Shown here: positions 16,752 to 24,769 of the stretch, piece after piece
Position numbering within the stretch: position 1 is the stretch's first letter
How the letters are laid out: every line of letters begins with the position of its first letter
Position numbers and translations under genes: made by a program
DNA from: Microbispora sp. NBC_01189
GTDB lineage: Bacteria > Actinomycetota > Actinomycetes > Streptosporangiales > Streptosporangiaceae
DNA: 64,000 nucleotides
NCBI RefSeq assembly: GCF_036010665.1
Contig: NZ_CP108581.1
Span: 1,456,001 to 1,520,000, forward strand
Direction of reading: 5' to 3'
Notes under the pieces: model-generated
What the model saw: only the letters and a program-made list of their open reading frames with translations
What the model was told of the DNA's origin: nothing
Databases searched by the model: none

Positions 16752-17012
16752 TCAATCACCGGGGGGCATGTTTCGCCTGCTCGGCGTGTCGGATGCGCCG
16801 TCCAGATAGGCGATGAAGACGTCCAGCCGGGCGGCCGCATGGCCTATGTCCCGCTTTGCCGCGTCACAGATAGCAAGCAGCCGTCGCGCCAGGCGGGCCT
16901 GCTCCTCCTGTGGTAAGGCTAACGCCCTGACGCGGCGATGCGCATCACGCAGTCGCCGCGCCAGCAGCGCGTCTTCGGTCTGAGGCGCGTTCAGACGGTC
17001 GTCGGCAGCCAT
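16752..17012 (-). CDS. Small helical protein of unknown function overlapping leuD
   Basis: 86 residues, Arg/Leu/Ala-rich and predicted mostly helical ([33 protein letters not shown]). I do not recognise the family. Its ATG at 17012 lies inside the last codons of leuD, a 22-bp overlap, so translation is probably coupled to leuD. There is no strong ribosome-binding site. It has many arginines, as an ORF opposite GC-rich sequence would, but the position between leuD and hup and the uninterrupted frame support a real gene. Confidence 0.6.
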   Translation of the reverse strand: MAADDRLNAPQTEDALLARRLRDAHRRVRALALPQEEQARLARRLLAICDAAKRDIGHAAARLDVFIAYLDGASDTPSRRNMPPGD

Positions 17013-17578
17013 GGCTGCCGTCCATTCTCGTACTCCTCGACGGCGTCCGCGTGACGCAGGGTCAGGCCGATGTCGTCGAGGCCCTCCAGCAACCGCCAGC
17101 GGGTGTAGTCGTCGATCTCGAACGACGCGACCAGGTCCCCCGCGCGCACCTGACGTTCCACGAGGTCGACGGTGATCTCCGTCGCCGGGTCGGCCTCCAC
17201 CGCGTCCTGCAGGCTCTTGACGACGTCCTCGGGCAGGACGACCGGCAGCAGGCCCATCTTGGTGGAGTTGTTGCGGAAGATGTCGCCGAACCGCGAGGCG
17301 ATCACGGCGCGGAAGCCGTACTGCTGCAGGGCCCAGACGGCGTGCTCACGCGAGGAGCCGGTGCCGAAGTCGGGCCCGGAGACGAGGATCGACGCGCCCT
17401 CGTACGCCGGGTCGTTGAGCACGAACGACGGGTCCTCCCGCCAGGCGGCGAACAGGCCCTTCTCGAAGCCCGTACGGCTGACCTGCTTGAGCCAGACGGC
17501 CGGGATGATCTGGTCGGTGTCCACGTTGCTGCGGCGCAGCGGCACGGCCCGGCCGGTGTGCGTGGTGAAGGCGTCCAT
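16991..17578 (-). CDS. leuD: 3-isopropylmalate dehydratase small subunit
   Basis: 195 residues, normal for Leu[29 protein letters not shown] and [13 protein letters not shown] are the swivel-domain motifs that close the aconitase-type active site. With LeuC it converts 2- to 3-isopropylmalate in leucine synthesis and, with CimA, citramalate to 3-methylmalate. Starts 27 bp after the leuC stop. Confidence 0.97.
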   Translation of the reverse strand: MDAFTTHTGRAVPLRRSNVDTDQIIPAVWLKQVSRTGFEKGLFAAWREDPSFVLNDPAYEGASILVSGPDFGTGSSREHAVWALQQYGFRAVIASRFGDIFRNNSTKMGLLPVVLPEDVVKSLQDAVEADPATEITVDLVERQVRAGDLVASFEIDDYTRWRLLEGLDDIGLTLRHADAVEEYENGRQPWLPTTV

Positions 17579-17605
17579 GTGATCTTCTCCTGGAACGTGG
17601 ACGGA

Positions 17606-18991
17606 CTAGAGGTCGGCGGGGGCGGTCAGCCGGCCGGTCACCGCGGTCGCGGCGGCCACCTGCGGCGACACGAGATGGGTGCGCCCGCCCTTGCCCTGGC
17701 GGCCCTCGAAGTTGCGGTTGGAGGTCGACGCGCTGCGCTCGCCCGGCTTCAGGGTGTCGGGGTTCATGCCGAGACACATGGAACAGCCGGCCTCCCGCCA
17801 CTCGGCGCCGGCCGCCGTGAAGACCTCGTGCAGGCCCTCCTCCTCGGCGGCCTTCTTGACCCCCATGGAGCCCGGGACGATCAGTGTGCGGGTGACGACC
17901 GAGCGCCCGCGCAGGATCTCGGCGGCGGCGCGCAGGTCCTCGATACGGCCGTTGGTGCACGATCCGACGAAGACCGTGTCGACCTGGACGTCGCGCAGCG
18001 GCGTCCCGGCGGTGAGGCCCATGTATTCCAGCGCCCGCTCGGCGGCGGCCCGCTCGACCGGGTCGGCGAACTGCTCGGGCGACGGCACGGCGGCGCCGAG
18101 CGGCACGCCCTGCCCCGGGTTGGTGCCCCAGGTGACGAACGGCGTGAGGGCCGCGGCGTCGATCTCCACGACCTTGTCGAACACGGCGTCGTCGTCGGTG
18201 CGCAGCGTCCTCCAGTGCTCGACCGCCTGGTCCCAGGCCTCGCCGGAGGGCGCGTGCGGCCGGCCGCGCAGATACTCGAACGTGGTCTCGTCGGGGGCGA
18301 TCAGGCCCGCCCGCGCGCCGGCCTCGATCGACATGTTGCAGACGGTCATGCGGCCCTCCATGGAGAGGTTGCGCACGGCCTCGCCGCGGTACTCGACGAT
18401 GTGGCCCTGCCCGCCGCCGGTGCCGATCTTCGCGATGATCGCGAGGATCAGGTCCTTGGCGGTCACGCCGACCGGAAGCTCGCCCTTGACCTCGATCGCC
18501 ATCGTCCTCGGCCGGTAGGCGGGCAGCGTCTGGGTGGCCAGCACGTGCTCGACCTCGGAGGTGCCGATGCCGAACGCGATGGCGCCGAACGCGCCGTGGG
18601 TCGAGGTGTGCGAGTCGCCGCAGACGATGGTCATGCCGGGCTGGGTCAGCCCGAACTGCGGGCCGATGATGTGCACCACGCCCTGTCCGGCGTCGCCCAT
18701 CGGGTGCAGGCGGACGCCGAACTCGGCGGCGTTCTTGCGCAGTGTCTCGACCTGCGCGCGCGACACCGGGTCGGCGATCGGCCCGAGCACGGTCGGGACG
18801 TTGTGGTCCTCGGTGGCGATCGTGAGCTCGGGGCGGCGCACGGGGCGCCCGGCCATGCGCAGGCCGTCGAACGCCTGCGGGCTGGTCACCTCATGGATGA
18901 GGTGCAGGTCGATGTAGAGCAGGTCGGGCTCGCCCTCGGCCCGGCGTACGACGTGCTGCTCCCAGACTTTCTCAGCCAGTGTTCGACCCAT
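17606..18991 (-). CDS. leuC: 3-isopropylmalate dehydratase large subunit
   Basis: 461 residues, aconitase family. [15 protein letters not shown] and [10 protein letters not shown] supply the three Cys ligands of the [4Fe-4S] cluster, and [14 protein letters not shown] is the substrate-binding motif. Forms the heterodimer with LeuD encoded next. Divergent from ndgR, with a palindrome 36 bp upstream of the start, so very likely under NdgR control as in other actinobacteria. Confidence 0.97.
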   Translation of the reverse strand: MGRTLAEKVWEQHVVRRAEGEPDLLYIDLHLIHEVTSPQAFDGLRMAGRPVRRPELTIATEDHNVPTVLGPIADPVSRAQVETLRKNAAEFGVRLHPMGDAGQGVVHIIGPQFGLTQPGMTIVCGDSHTSTHGAFGAIAFGIGTSEVEHVLATQTLPAYRPRTMAIEVKGELPVGVTAKDLILAIIAKIGTGGGQGHIVEYRGEAVRNLSMEGRMTVCNMSIEAGARAGLIAPDETTFEYLRGRPHAPSGEAWDQAVEHWRTLRTDDDAVFDKVVEIDAAALTPFVTWGTNPGQGVPLGAAVPSPEQFADPVERAAAERALEYMGLTAGTPLRDVQVDTVFVGSCTNGRIEDLRAAAEILRGRSVVTRTLIVPGSMGVKKAAEEEGLHEVFTAAGAEWREAGCSMCLGMNPDTLKPGERSASTSNRNFEGRQGKGGRTHLVSPQVAAATAVTGRLTAPADL

Positions 18992-19026
18992 GGTGGACGC
19001 CTCCTCGCGTTCGGACCCCCGGCAAT

Positions 19027-19043
19027 GTCTCTAATGATGAGAC
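19027..19043. promoter_or_regulatory. NdgR-type operator near leuC
   Basis: GTCTCTAATGATGAGAC: arms GTCTC and GAGAC around seven bases, 36 bp upstream of the leuC start. It matches the second site at 19097 at 12 of 17 positions, including both arms apart from the first base. Confidence 0.65.
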
Positions 19044-19096
19044 GGATATATCGGGATATGGACAGTCTATCTAGTTATCCCCACCATTGCGTTTGC

Positions 19097-19113
19097 ATCT
19101 CGTATGGCGAGAC
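19097..19113. promoter_or_regulatory. NdgR-type operator near ndgR
   Basis: ATCTCGTATGGCGAGAC, related to the site at 19027 with the same 17-bp length; centre-to-centre distance 70 bp. It lies directly upstream of the CAGTAT hexamer of the ndgR promoter, which fits autoregulation. Confidence 0.65.
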
Positions 19114-19115
19114 GG

Positions 19116-19128
19116 CAGTATCGGTGTA
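19116..19128 (+). promoter_or_regulatory. Possible leaderless promoter of ndgR
   Basis: CAGTAT at 19116-19121, then six bases, then the ATG at 19128. There is no ribosome-binding site before this ATG. Confidence 0.45.
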
Positions 19129-19844
19129 TGGACAACTCTAGCGGGGTCGGAGTACTCGACAAGGCGGTTCTCGTGCTCAACGCCCTGGAGGCGGGCCCCT
19201 CTTCCCTGGCGCAGCTCGTCCAGGCGACCGGCCTGGCCAGGCCCACGGCCCACCGGCTGGCCGTCGCCCTGGAGCACCACCGCATCGTCTCCCGCGACAC
19301 GCAGGGCCGCTTCATCCTCGGCCCCCGGCTCTCGGAGCTGTCCACCGCCGCGGGAGAGGACCGCCTGCTCGCCGTCGCCGGGCCGGTGCTCATCCAGCTC
19401 CGCGACCTCACCGGCGAGAGCGCCCAACTCTACCGCCGCCAGGGCGACGAGCGGGTCTGCGTGGCCGCCGCCGAACGCGCGAGCGGCCTGCGCGACACCG
19501 TGCCCGTCGGCTCCGCGCTGCCCATGACCGCCGGGTCCGCCGCGCAGATCCTGCTCGCCTGGGAGGAGCCCGACCGGCTGCACCGCGGCCTGCGCGGCGC
19601 CAAGTTCACCGCCGCCACGCTCGCGAGCGTACGCAGGAGGGGCTGGGCGCACAGCGTCGGCGAGCGCGAGCAGGGTGTCGCGAGCGTGTCGGCGGCCATC
19701 CGCGGCGCGGGCGGCAAGGTGATCGCGGCGGTCTCCGTGTCCGGGCCCATCGAGCGGCTGACCCGCACGCCCGGCCGCATGCACGCCGCGCCGGTCGTCA
19801 CCGCGGCCGAGCGGATCACCGAGGCCATGCGCCGGGCGAACTGA
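19128..19844 (+). CDS. ndgR: IclR-family regulator of leucine/amino acid genes
   Basis: 238 residues, the exact size of Streptomyces NdgR. Starts MDNSSGVGVLDKAVLVLNAL, has a winged helix (SLAQLVQATGLARPTAHRLA) and an IclR effector domain (LPMTAGSAAQILLAW). The ATG at 19128 matches the family start; an upstream ATG at 19104 falls within the operator. NdgR/LtbR proteins control leuCD and other amino acid genes. The two matched palindromes in the leuC-ndgR interval support control of both genes. Confidence 0.93.
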   Translation: MDNSSGVGVLDKAVLVLNALEAGPSSLAQLVQATGLARPTAHRLAVALEHHRIVSRDTQGRFILGPRLSELSTAAGEDRLLAVAGPVLIQLRDLTGESAQLYRRQGDERVCVAAAERASGLRDTVPVGSALPMTAGSAAQILLAWEEPDRLHRGLRGAKFTAATLASVRRRGWAHSVGEREQGVASVSAAIRGAGGKVIAAVSVSGPIERLTRTPGRMHAAPVVTAAERITEAMRRAN

Positions 19845-19880
19845 CCGGGCGAACTCAGTTCGACCGAGGGGCCGAACTGA

Positions 19881-19918
19881 TTGGAGAGCGGCGTCCCGAT
19901 AGCCCTAGGCTGGCGGGG
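19881..19918 (+). promoter_or_regulatory. Leaderless promoter of the acidic protein gene
   Basis: TTGGAG at 19881, a 19-bp spacer, TAGGCT at 19906-19911, then six bases to the GTG start at 19918. No ribosome-binding site is present. Confidence 0.6.
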
Positions 19919-21621
19919 TGACAGATCGCATCGAGGCAGCCGCCGCTGAACTGCGCCCCCTGCTCCAAGAATTCATCCTCTGGACGCCGGGCAACGCGCC
20001 GGGCAGTGACCCCGATCTTGTGGGCCCGGTCGCACTGTGGCATCGCCTGATCGCCCGTACGGACGTCGGGCTGTGGAAGCGCGGCGATCTGCGCACGATC
20101 CTCCTCGAACGCATGCCCCAGGTCGTGGAGGATCCGGACGCCGCGGCCGACGGGATGATCCCGGCCGTCCGGGCGTACCTGACGTTCCTGTCCTCCACCG
20201 GACGGCTCACGCCCGGCTCGGCCTCCCTGGAGACCCTGCTGGCCGAGCTGGACGAGGTCGAGGACGACTTCGTGGAGGCGATGGAGGACGTCATCGCCGA
20301 ACGCGACTGGGACGAGGAGGAGGACGAGCTCGACGAGGAGGGGTCCGACGAGGGCCTCGGCGACTTCGAGCCGTTCGCCGACGAGATCGCGGCGCTGCCC
20401 ACGATCCGGCTGCGCCCCGACGTCGAGCTGGCCGAGGCGGCGCGCGGGGTCCCGCTCATCGCCCAGGCCCGCGAGCTGGCGCTGTGGGTCGGCACCGGGC
20501 GCAAGGTGGGCGAGGAGACCCTGCTCGGCGAGGCCGAGGTGGACGAGGCCGTGCGCACGCTCGGCCTGTCCGACACGCGCAGCATCTGGAACCTGTGGAA
20601 CCTCGCCATCGACCTGGAGTTCCTCGCCCCGGACGGCGACGACACGGTCAGCGTCGACTCCGACACCGAGGGCTGGCCCTACGAGGACGACGACGACGTC
20701 CTCGACGTCTGGATGCTCGGCCTGCACTCGGTCGACTACGGCGACCCCGAGCTGGACGACGACGACCTCACGCTGGCCCTGTCCGGCCTGACCCGCGGGC
20801 TGCTCGTCCGCCTGCTGCTGGCGGAGGGCGCCCGGCGGGTGCCCGAGCTGCGTGAGGAGCTGGCCGAGGCGGCGGCCGAGTACGACGATCTCGGCGCGGA
20901 CGCCTGGGCCGCCGCGGGCGACCCGCTCGCCTCCGTGCTCGCCTGGCTGACCGGGTACGGCATGGTGACCGTCGAGAACGACACGGTGATCCTGACGCCG
21001 CTCGGCGCCGAGGGCCTCATCCACCTGCTGGACGACGAGGACATCGAGGTCGACGCCCGGCCCGCGATCGACGCGATGACCGCCCTCGACCTGCTGTCGT
21101 TCGGCTCGGACATGTCCGAGGAGGAGGCCGACGAGGAGTTCACCGCCTGGCTCGCCCTGCGCGACCCGGCGCGGGCCGCCGCCGAGCTGCTGAGCGCCGC
21201 CGCCGACGAGGAGGCGGACGCCCTCGTCCGGGTGCAGGCGGCCAGCCTGGTGGGCTCGCTGGGCGAGGCCGCCATACCGGCCTGGCAGGAGGCGCTGAAG
21301 GAGCCGTCCCTGCGGCCGTACGCCGCGACGCACCTGACCCAGATGGACGTCGAGGACGCCCCCGAGCCCACCCAGGCGGACACCCACTGGCTGATCCTGG
21401 ACATGTGGACGATCTCCGCGGGGCTCGGCCGGCCGGAGTTCGTGTCGAGCCTGCACGACATCGGCCCGGCGCCGACGCTCATCGGGCTGCTCGACGTGAT
21501 CTGGAAGGTCCGGCACCCGCACCTCGAAGAGCTGCTGGAGCTCATCGACGAGGCCCACCCGGACAAGCAGGTGGGGAAGGCCGCCAAACGGGCCCTGTTC
21601 AAGGCGCGCTCGGGGCGGTGA
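19918..21621 (+). CDS. Large acidic protein of unknown function
   Basis: 567 residues, very rich in Asp and Glu (for example RDWDEEEDELDEEGSDEG near 125-145 and EDDDDVLDV). No signal peptide or membrane segment, so cytoplasmic. The C-terminal third has helical pairs that look HEAT-like (LVRVQAASLVGSLGEAAIP, then LLDVIWKVRHPHLEELLEL). I do not recognise a catalytic motif; it could be a scaffold. GTG start with a leaderless promoter. Its 3' end overlaps the convergent LLM-oxidoreductase gene by 23 bp. Confidence 0.75.
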   Translation: MTDRIEAAAAELRPLLQEFILWTPGNAPGSDPDLVGPVALWHRLIARTDVGLWKRGDLRTILLERMPQVVEDPDAAADGMIPAVRAYLTFLSSTGRLTPGSASLETLLAELDEVEDDFVEAMEDVIAERDWDEEEDELDEEGSDEGLGDFEPFADEIAALPTIRLRPDVELAEAARGVPLIAQARELALWVGTGRKVGEETLLGEAEVDEAVRTLGLSDTRSIWNLWNLAIDLEFLAPDGDDTVSVDSDTEGWPYEDDDDVLDVWMLGLHSVDYGDPELDDDDLTLALSGLTRGLLVRLLLAEGARRVPELREELAEAAAEYDDLGADAWAAAGDPLASVLAWLTGYGMVTVENDTVILTPLGAEGLIHLLDDEDIEVDARPAIDAMTALDLLSFGSDMSEEEADEEFTAWLALRDPARAAAELLSAAADEEADALVRVQAASLVGSLGEAAIPAWQEALKEPSLRPYAATHLTQMDVEDAPEPTQADTHWLILDMWTISAGLGRPEFVSSLHDIGPAPTLIGLLDVIWKVRHPHLEELLELIDEAHPDKQVGKAAKRALFKARSGR

Positions 21622-22606
21622 CCGCCCTCGTCCCGTCGTAGGACGGCCCGGCCTCCGGCCGGGCCGCACGAAGGGGCGCGATCAGATCGGCGAGCCGGTC
21701 GAGCTGGTCGCGCTGGCCGTGCAGGCTCAGGGCGCCCAGGCGGACGACCAGGTGCCGCGCCCCGGCGGCCGTGTAGCGGCGCAGGCCCGCGAGCACCTGG
21801 TCGGCGGTGCCGGTGACGACCGCCTGGATCCGCTCCAGTTCCTCCAGCGGCATGCCGTACGCCGCCCGCGCGTAGGCGTCGAGGGCCCGGCGACCGGCCT
21901 CCGGGCCGTCCTCGTCGATCCACACGGACACGAACAGGGCCGGGGTGACGTCCCCGGGCCGCCGCCCCGCCCCGCCCGCCGCGTTCCGTACGGCCGCGAG
22001 CCCGGCGGCGTAGTCGGCCGGGTCGGGCGGATAGGGCAGCCATCCGTCGTAGCGTCGCCCCGCGCGGTCGAGCGCGGCCGGCGTGGCGCCGCCCAGCCAG
22101 ACCGGCGGCCCGCCGGGGCGGTATGGCCGGGTGGCGGGCGGGATGCCGTCGAACCGGAGGATCTCGCCGTGGAAGGAGGTCTCGCCCTTCCACAACGCGC
22201 GCCAGAGCGCCACGGTCTCGTCGAGCCGCGTGAAGCGGCGCTCCCACGGAACCTCCGACAGCGTGTAGAACGGCCGTCCGAACCGGCCGGGAAACCCCGC
22301 GCCGACCGCGACCGTCAGCCGGCCCCCGCTGAGCAGGTCGATCGACGCGAGGGACTGGGCGGCCTGGATCGGCCGCCGCAGGAAGGGCAGCAGCGCGCCC
22401 GTTCCCAGGGTCACGTCCTCGGTCGCCGGGGCGAGCGCGGCCAGCATGGTCAGCGCCTCGACGCGCGGGCTGATCAGGGAGTCGTTGACGAAGAGCGAGG
22501 AGAACCCCGCGCGTTCCGCCCGGCGGCCGAAGGCGACCAGCTCTCGGGGATCGCCGTCCGCGCCCCACTGGGCGGTTCCGGTCGGAAGCAGCACACCGAT
22601 GTCCAT
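21599..22606 (-). CDS. Luciferase-like (LLM) flavin/F420-dependent oxidoreductase
   Basis: 335 residues. MDIGVLLPTGTAQWG, LLSGGRLTVAVGAGFPGRFGRPFY and PPVWLGGATPAALDRAG are typical TIM-barrel motifs of the luciferase-like family, many of whose actinobacterial members use F420. Substrate unknown. The ATG at 22606 has no clear ribosome-binding site. Divergent from an XRE regulator with a palindrome between them, so the regulator probably controls this enzyme. Confidence 0.85.
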   Translation of the reverse strand: MDIGVLLPTGTAQWGADGDPRELVAFGRRAERAGFSSLFVNDSLISPRVEALTMLAALAPATEDVTLGTGALLPFLRRPIQAAQSLASIDLLSGGRLTVAVGAGFPGRFGRPFYTLSEVPWERRFTRLDETVALWRALWKGETSFHGEILRFDGIPPATRPYRPGGPPVWLGGATPAALDRAGRRYDGWLPYPPDPADYAAGLAAVRNAAGGAGRRPGDVTPALFVSVWIDEDGPEAGRRALDAYARAAYGMPLEELERIQAVVTGTADQVLAGLRRYTAAGARHLVVRLGALSLHGQRDQLDRLADLIAPLRAARPEAGPSYDGTRAVTAPSAP

Positions 22607-22641
22607 GCCGGCGATGCTCGCGACCCGCGCGGGCCGCCGGC

Positions 22642-22657
22642 AATTCCCCGCAGGGAA
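22642..22657. promoter_or_regulatory. Operator candidate between LLM oxidoreductase and XRE regulator
   Basis: ATTCCCCGCAGGGAAT: arms ATTCCC and GGGAAT around four bases, centred 43 bp upstream of the oxidoreductase start and 45 bp upstream of the regulator start. Confidence 0.5.
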
Positions 22658-22694
22658 TGGCCGGGACGCCGCGGATGCCGCTAGAAGGGTCACC

Positions 22695-23486
22695 GTGGAC
22701 TTCCCCCGCGCGCTCCGCGACCACCGGACCCTCCGCCGCCTCAGCCAGCTGGAGCTGGCGCTGCGGGCGGGAACCACCCAGCGCCACCTCAGCTTCGTCG
22801 AGTCCGGCAGGTCCGTGCCCGGCCGGAGCATGGTCGTACGGCTCGCCGAAGGGCTCGGCCTGCCGCTGCGCGAGCGCAACGAACTGCTCGTGGCGGCCGG
22901 GTACGCCCCCGCCTATCCGGAAAGCTCCCTCGACGACCCGGTGCTCGCCCCGGTGCGCACGGCGATCGGCCACATCCTGCGCGGTCACCTGCCGTACCCC
23001 GCGCTGGTCGTGGACCGCGACGGCGGCCTGATCGCCGCGAACGAGGCGTTCGGCCTGATCACGGAGGACGTGGATCCCGGCCTGCTCGGCGCCGGGGCGA
23101 ACGTGTACCGCCTCGCGCTGCATCCGCGCGGCCTGGCGCCCCGCATCGGAAACCTCGCCGAGTGGGCCCGGCACATCCTGACGCGCCTGGGCCACCTGCC
23201 GGAGCTGCGCGACGAGCTGGCGCGACACGTGCCCGCGCTGGAGCCGTCCGCCGGACAGCTCGGCTTCGCGGTGCCGCTCCACCTGCGCACCTCGCTCGGC
23301 GAGCTGCGTCTCCTGACGACCGTCACGACCTTCGCCACCGCCGTCGACGTCACGCTCGCCGAGCTGAAACTGGAGGCGTTCCTGCCGGTGGACGCCACGA
23401 CGGCCGAGATCCTCCGGAGGTTCGCCGGTGGAATGAGCGAAACGGACCCCGGTACGGCGCCGGACCGGGCGCACGGGTCCGTTTGA
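22695..23486 (+). CDS. XRE-family regulator with MmyB-like ligand domain
   Basis: 263 residues. N-terminal helix-turn-helix (LSQLELALRAGTTQRHLSFVE, then SGRSVPGRSMV) followed by the MmyB-type domain (YPALVVDRDGGLIAANEAFG, HPRGLAPRIGNLAEWARHIL, TTVTTFATAVDVTLAELKLE). Members often regulate a divergently transcribed oxidoreductase, as here. GTG 22695 has AAGGG six bases upstream. Ligand unknown (fatty acids have been suggested for this fold). Confidence 0.88.
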   Translation: MDFPRALRDHRTLRRLSQLELALRAGTTQRHLSFVESGRSVPGRSMVVRLAEGLGLPLRERNELLVAAGYAPAYPESSLDDPVLAPVRTAIGHILRGHLPYPALVVDRDGGLIAANEAFGLITEDVDPGLLGAGANVYRLALHPRGLAPRIGNLAEWARHILTRLGHLPELRDELARHVPALEPSAGQLGFAVPLHLRTSLGELRLLTTVTTFATAVDVTLAELKLEAFLPVDATTAEILRRFAGGMSETDPGTAPDRAHGSV

Positions 23487-23524
23487 CCGGCGGGCGGCCG
23501 GGGGACGGTCTTAGCCTGGTTCTC

Positions 23525-24241
23525 GTGACGCCGATAGCACTGACCGTGGAGACGGTCCCGGAATGGGCGCAGGCGGTGGACCTCGCCATCGCGCTGGTGC
23601 TGTCGGCCGCCATCGGGGCGGAACGGGAGATCCGGCAGAAGAGCGCGGGGCTGCGCACCCACACGCTCGTGGGGTTCGGGGCCGCGCTGTTCATGCTGGT
23701 GTCCAAGCACGGCTTCTCCGACATCCTCGGCGAGCACGTCACGCTCGATCCGTCCCGGGTCGCCGCCCAGATCGTCTCCGGCATCGGTTTCATCGGCGGT
23801 GGGCTGATCTTCGTACGGCGCGACGCGGTGAAGGGCCTGACCACCGCCGCCGCCGTGTGGCTCACGGCGGGTGTCGGCATGGCCGCGGGCGCCGGTCTGT
23901 GGCTGCTGGCCGCCCTGGCGACCGTGGGCCACTTCGTGGTGATGCTCGGGCTCACTCCGCTGGCCGCCCGTCTCCCCCGTTCCCGGCACGTGCAGTCGCG
24001 GCTGAGCCTGACATACCTGGACCGCCGGGGCGTGCTGCGGCAAGCCCTGGCCGAGTGCACGGGCCGCCGTTTCGTGGTCGACGAAGTGTCGCCGCAGCAG
24101 CCCGGTCCGGGCCGGGACACCGACACGGTCACGGTCGCCCTGGTGATCCGCGGCCCGGGTTCGGTCGGGGAGCTCGCGAGCAGGCTCGCCGAGATAGACG
24201 GCGTCCTCACCGTCTCCTGCTACGACGCGCAGCACCTCTAG
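23525..24241 (+). CDS. MgtC/SapB-family membrane protein
   Basis: 238 residues. Four or five membrane segments in the first 150 residues with the MgtC signature GAEREIRQKSAGLRTHTLVG and GIGFIGGGLIFVRRDAVKGLT, then a soluble ACT-like C-terminal domain (TVALVIRGPGSVGELASRLAEI). MgtC proteins aid growth at low Mg2+ and intracellular survival; they are not transporters. GTG 23525 is preceded by TAGCCT (23512-23517) seven bases away, a leaderless arrangement. Unlike the ORF at 13.8 kb it has no M-box. Confidence 0.85.
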   Translation: MTPIALTVETVPEWAQAVDLAIALVLSAAIGAEREIRQKSAGLRTHTLVGFGAALFMLVSKHGFSDILGEHVTLDPSRVAAQIVSGIGFIGGGLIFVRRDAVKGLTTAAAVWLTAGVGMAAGAGLWLLAALATVGHFVVMLGLTPLAARLPRSRHVQSRLSLTYLDRRGVLRQALAECTGRRFVVDEVSPQQPGPGRDTDTVTVALVIRGPGSVGELASRLAEIDGVLTVSCYDAQHL

Positions 24242-24269
24242 GCCGGTTCCCGCCCGCACCCGGTAACGG

Positions 24270-24305
24270 CGAAACCCCCGACACGGGGAGGTGCCGAGGG
24301 TTTCG
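24270..24305. terminator. Bidirectional terminator between mgtC-like gene and tRNA cluster
   Basis: CGAAACCC (24270-24277) pairs with GGGTTTCG (24298-24305), extended by CCGACAC / GTGCCGA inside. Placed seven bases past the last tRNA on the minus strand and 28 bp past the mgtC-like stop. Confidence 0.7.
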
Positions 24306-24311
24306 GTGATG

Positions 24312-24384
24312 TAGCCCCGACCGGATTCGAACCGGCGCTACCGCCTTGAGAGGGCGGCGTCCTAGGCCACTAGACGACGGAGCC
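24312..24384 (-). tRNA. tRNA-Glu (CTC), copy A
   Basis: Folds as a cloverleaf: acceptor GGCTCCG / CGGGGCT with a G-U end pair, anticodon stem CCGCC / GGCGG, loop CTCTCAA with anticodon CTC, T arm GGTTCGAAT. CCA is not encoded. D and anticodon arms are identical to copy B; acceptor and T stems differ. Confidence 0.93.
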
Positions 24385-24397
24385 GAGTGCAGTGAAG

Positions 24398-24470
24398 TAG
24401 TCCCGAGCGGATTCGAACCGCCGTTACCGCCTTGAGAGGGCGGCGTCCTAGGCCACTAGACGACGGGACC
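24398..24470 (-). tRNA. tRNA-Glu (CTC), copy B
   Basis: Acceptor GGTCCCG / CGGGACT, anticodon loop CTCTCAA (CTC), T arm GGTTCGAAT. Lies 13 bp upstream of copy A on the same strand. Confidence 0.93.
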
Positions 24471-24513
24471 ATGCACTGCGCTGCTTCCAGCAGAATCCCT
24501 TGGGGGGATCCAG

Positions 24514-24585
24514 CTGGGGTACCAGGACTCGAACCTAGACTAACGGAGCCAGAATCCGTCGGGCTGCCAATTACCCCATACCCCA
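24514..24585 (-). tRNA. tRNA-Gln (CTG)
   Basis: Acceptor TGGGGTA / TACCCCA with discriminator G; anticodon stem ACGGA / TCCGT, loop TTCTGGC, anticodon CTG; T arm GGTTCGAGT. The U1-A72 pair is the identity element that lets GatCAB select tRNA-Gln. First gene of the three-tRNA transcript. Confidence 0.93.
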
Positions 24586-24627
24586 TCTGCTCGCGGGGGC
24601 CTCGCGGCTCCCGCTTGCGACTCCGAA

Positions 24628-24657
24628 AGAATAGCCCAGCTTGCGACCCACTACCAA
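24628..24657 (-). promoter_or_regulatory. Promoter of the tRNA cluster
   Basis: On the minus strand TTGGTA (24657-24652), an 18-bp spacer and TATTCT (24633-24628), 43 bp upstream of the tRNA-Gln 5' end. Confidence 0.6.
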
Positions 24658-24769
24658 AACGATTGCGGCGCGCCCCCCGATCTCGTGATCCGATCCTCCC
24701 CGGCGAAGGCTCCGGCGCTTCTGTGCGAGGCTGGGACAAACGCCAGCGCCACGTGAGGAGCCGCCCGCC

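Noticed and set aside
21599-24241. Start of a secondary-metabolite cluster (LLM oxidoreductase, MmyB regulator)
   Set aside because: No core synthase, carrier protein or tailoring set follows; the neighbours are a lone MgtC-like gene and tRNAs.
24312-24585. Integration site of a mobile element at the tRNA cluster
   Set aside because: tRNA genes are common attachment sites, but no integrase, no duplicated tRNA 3' end and no foreign-looking segment adjoin.
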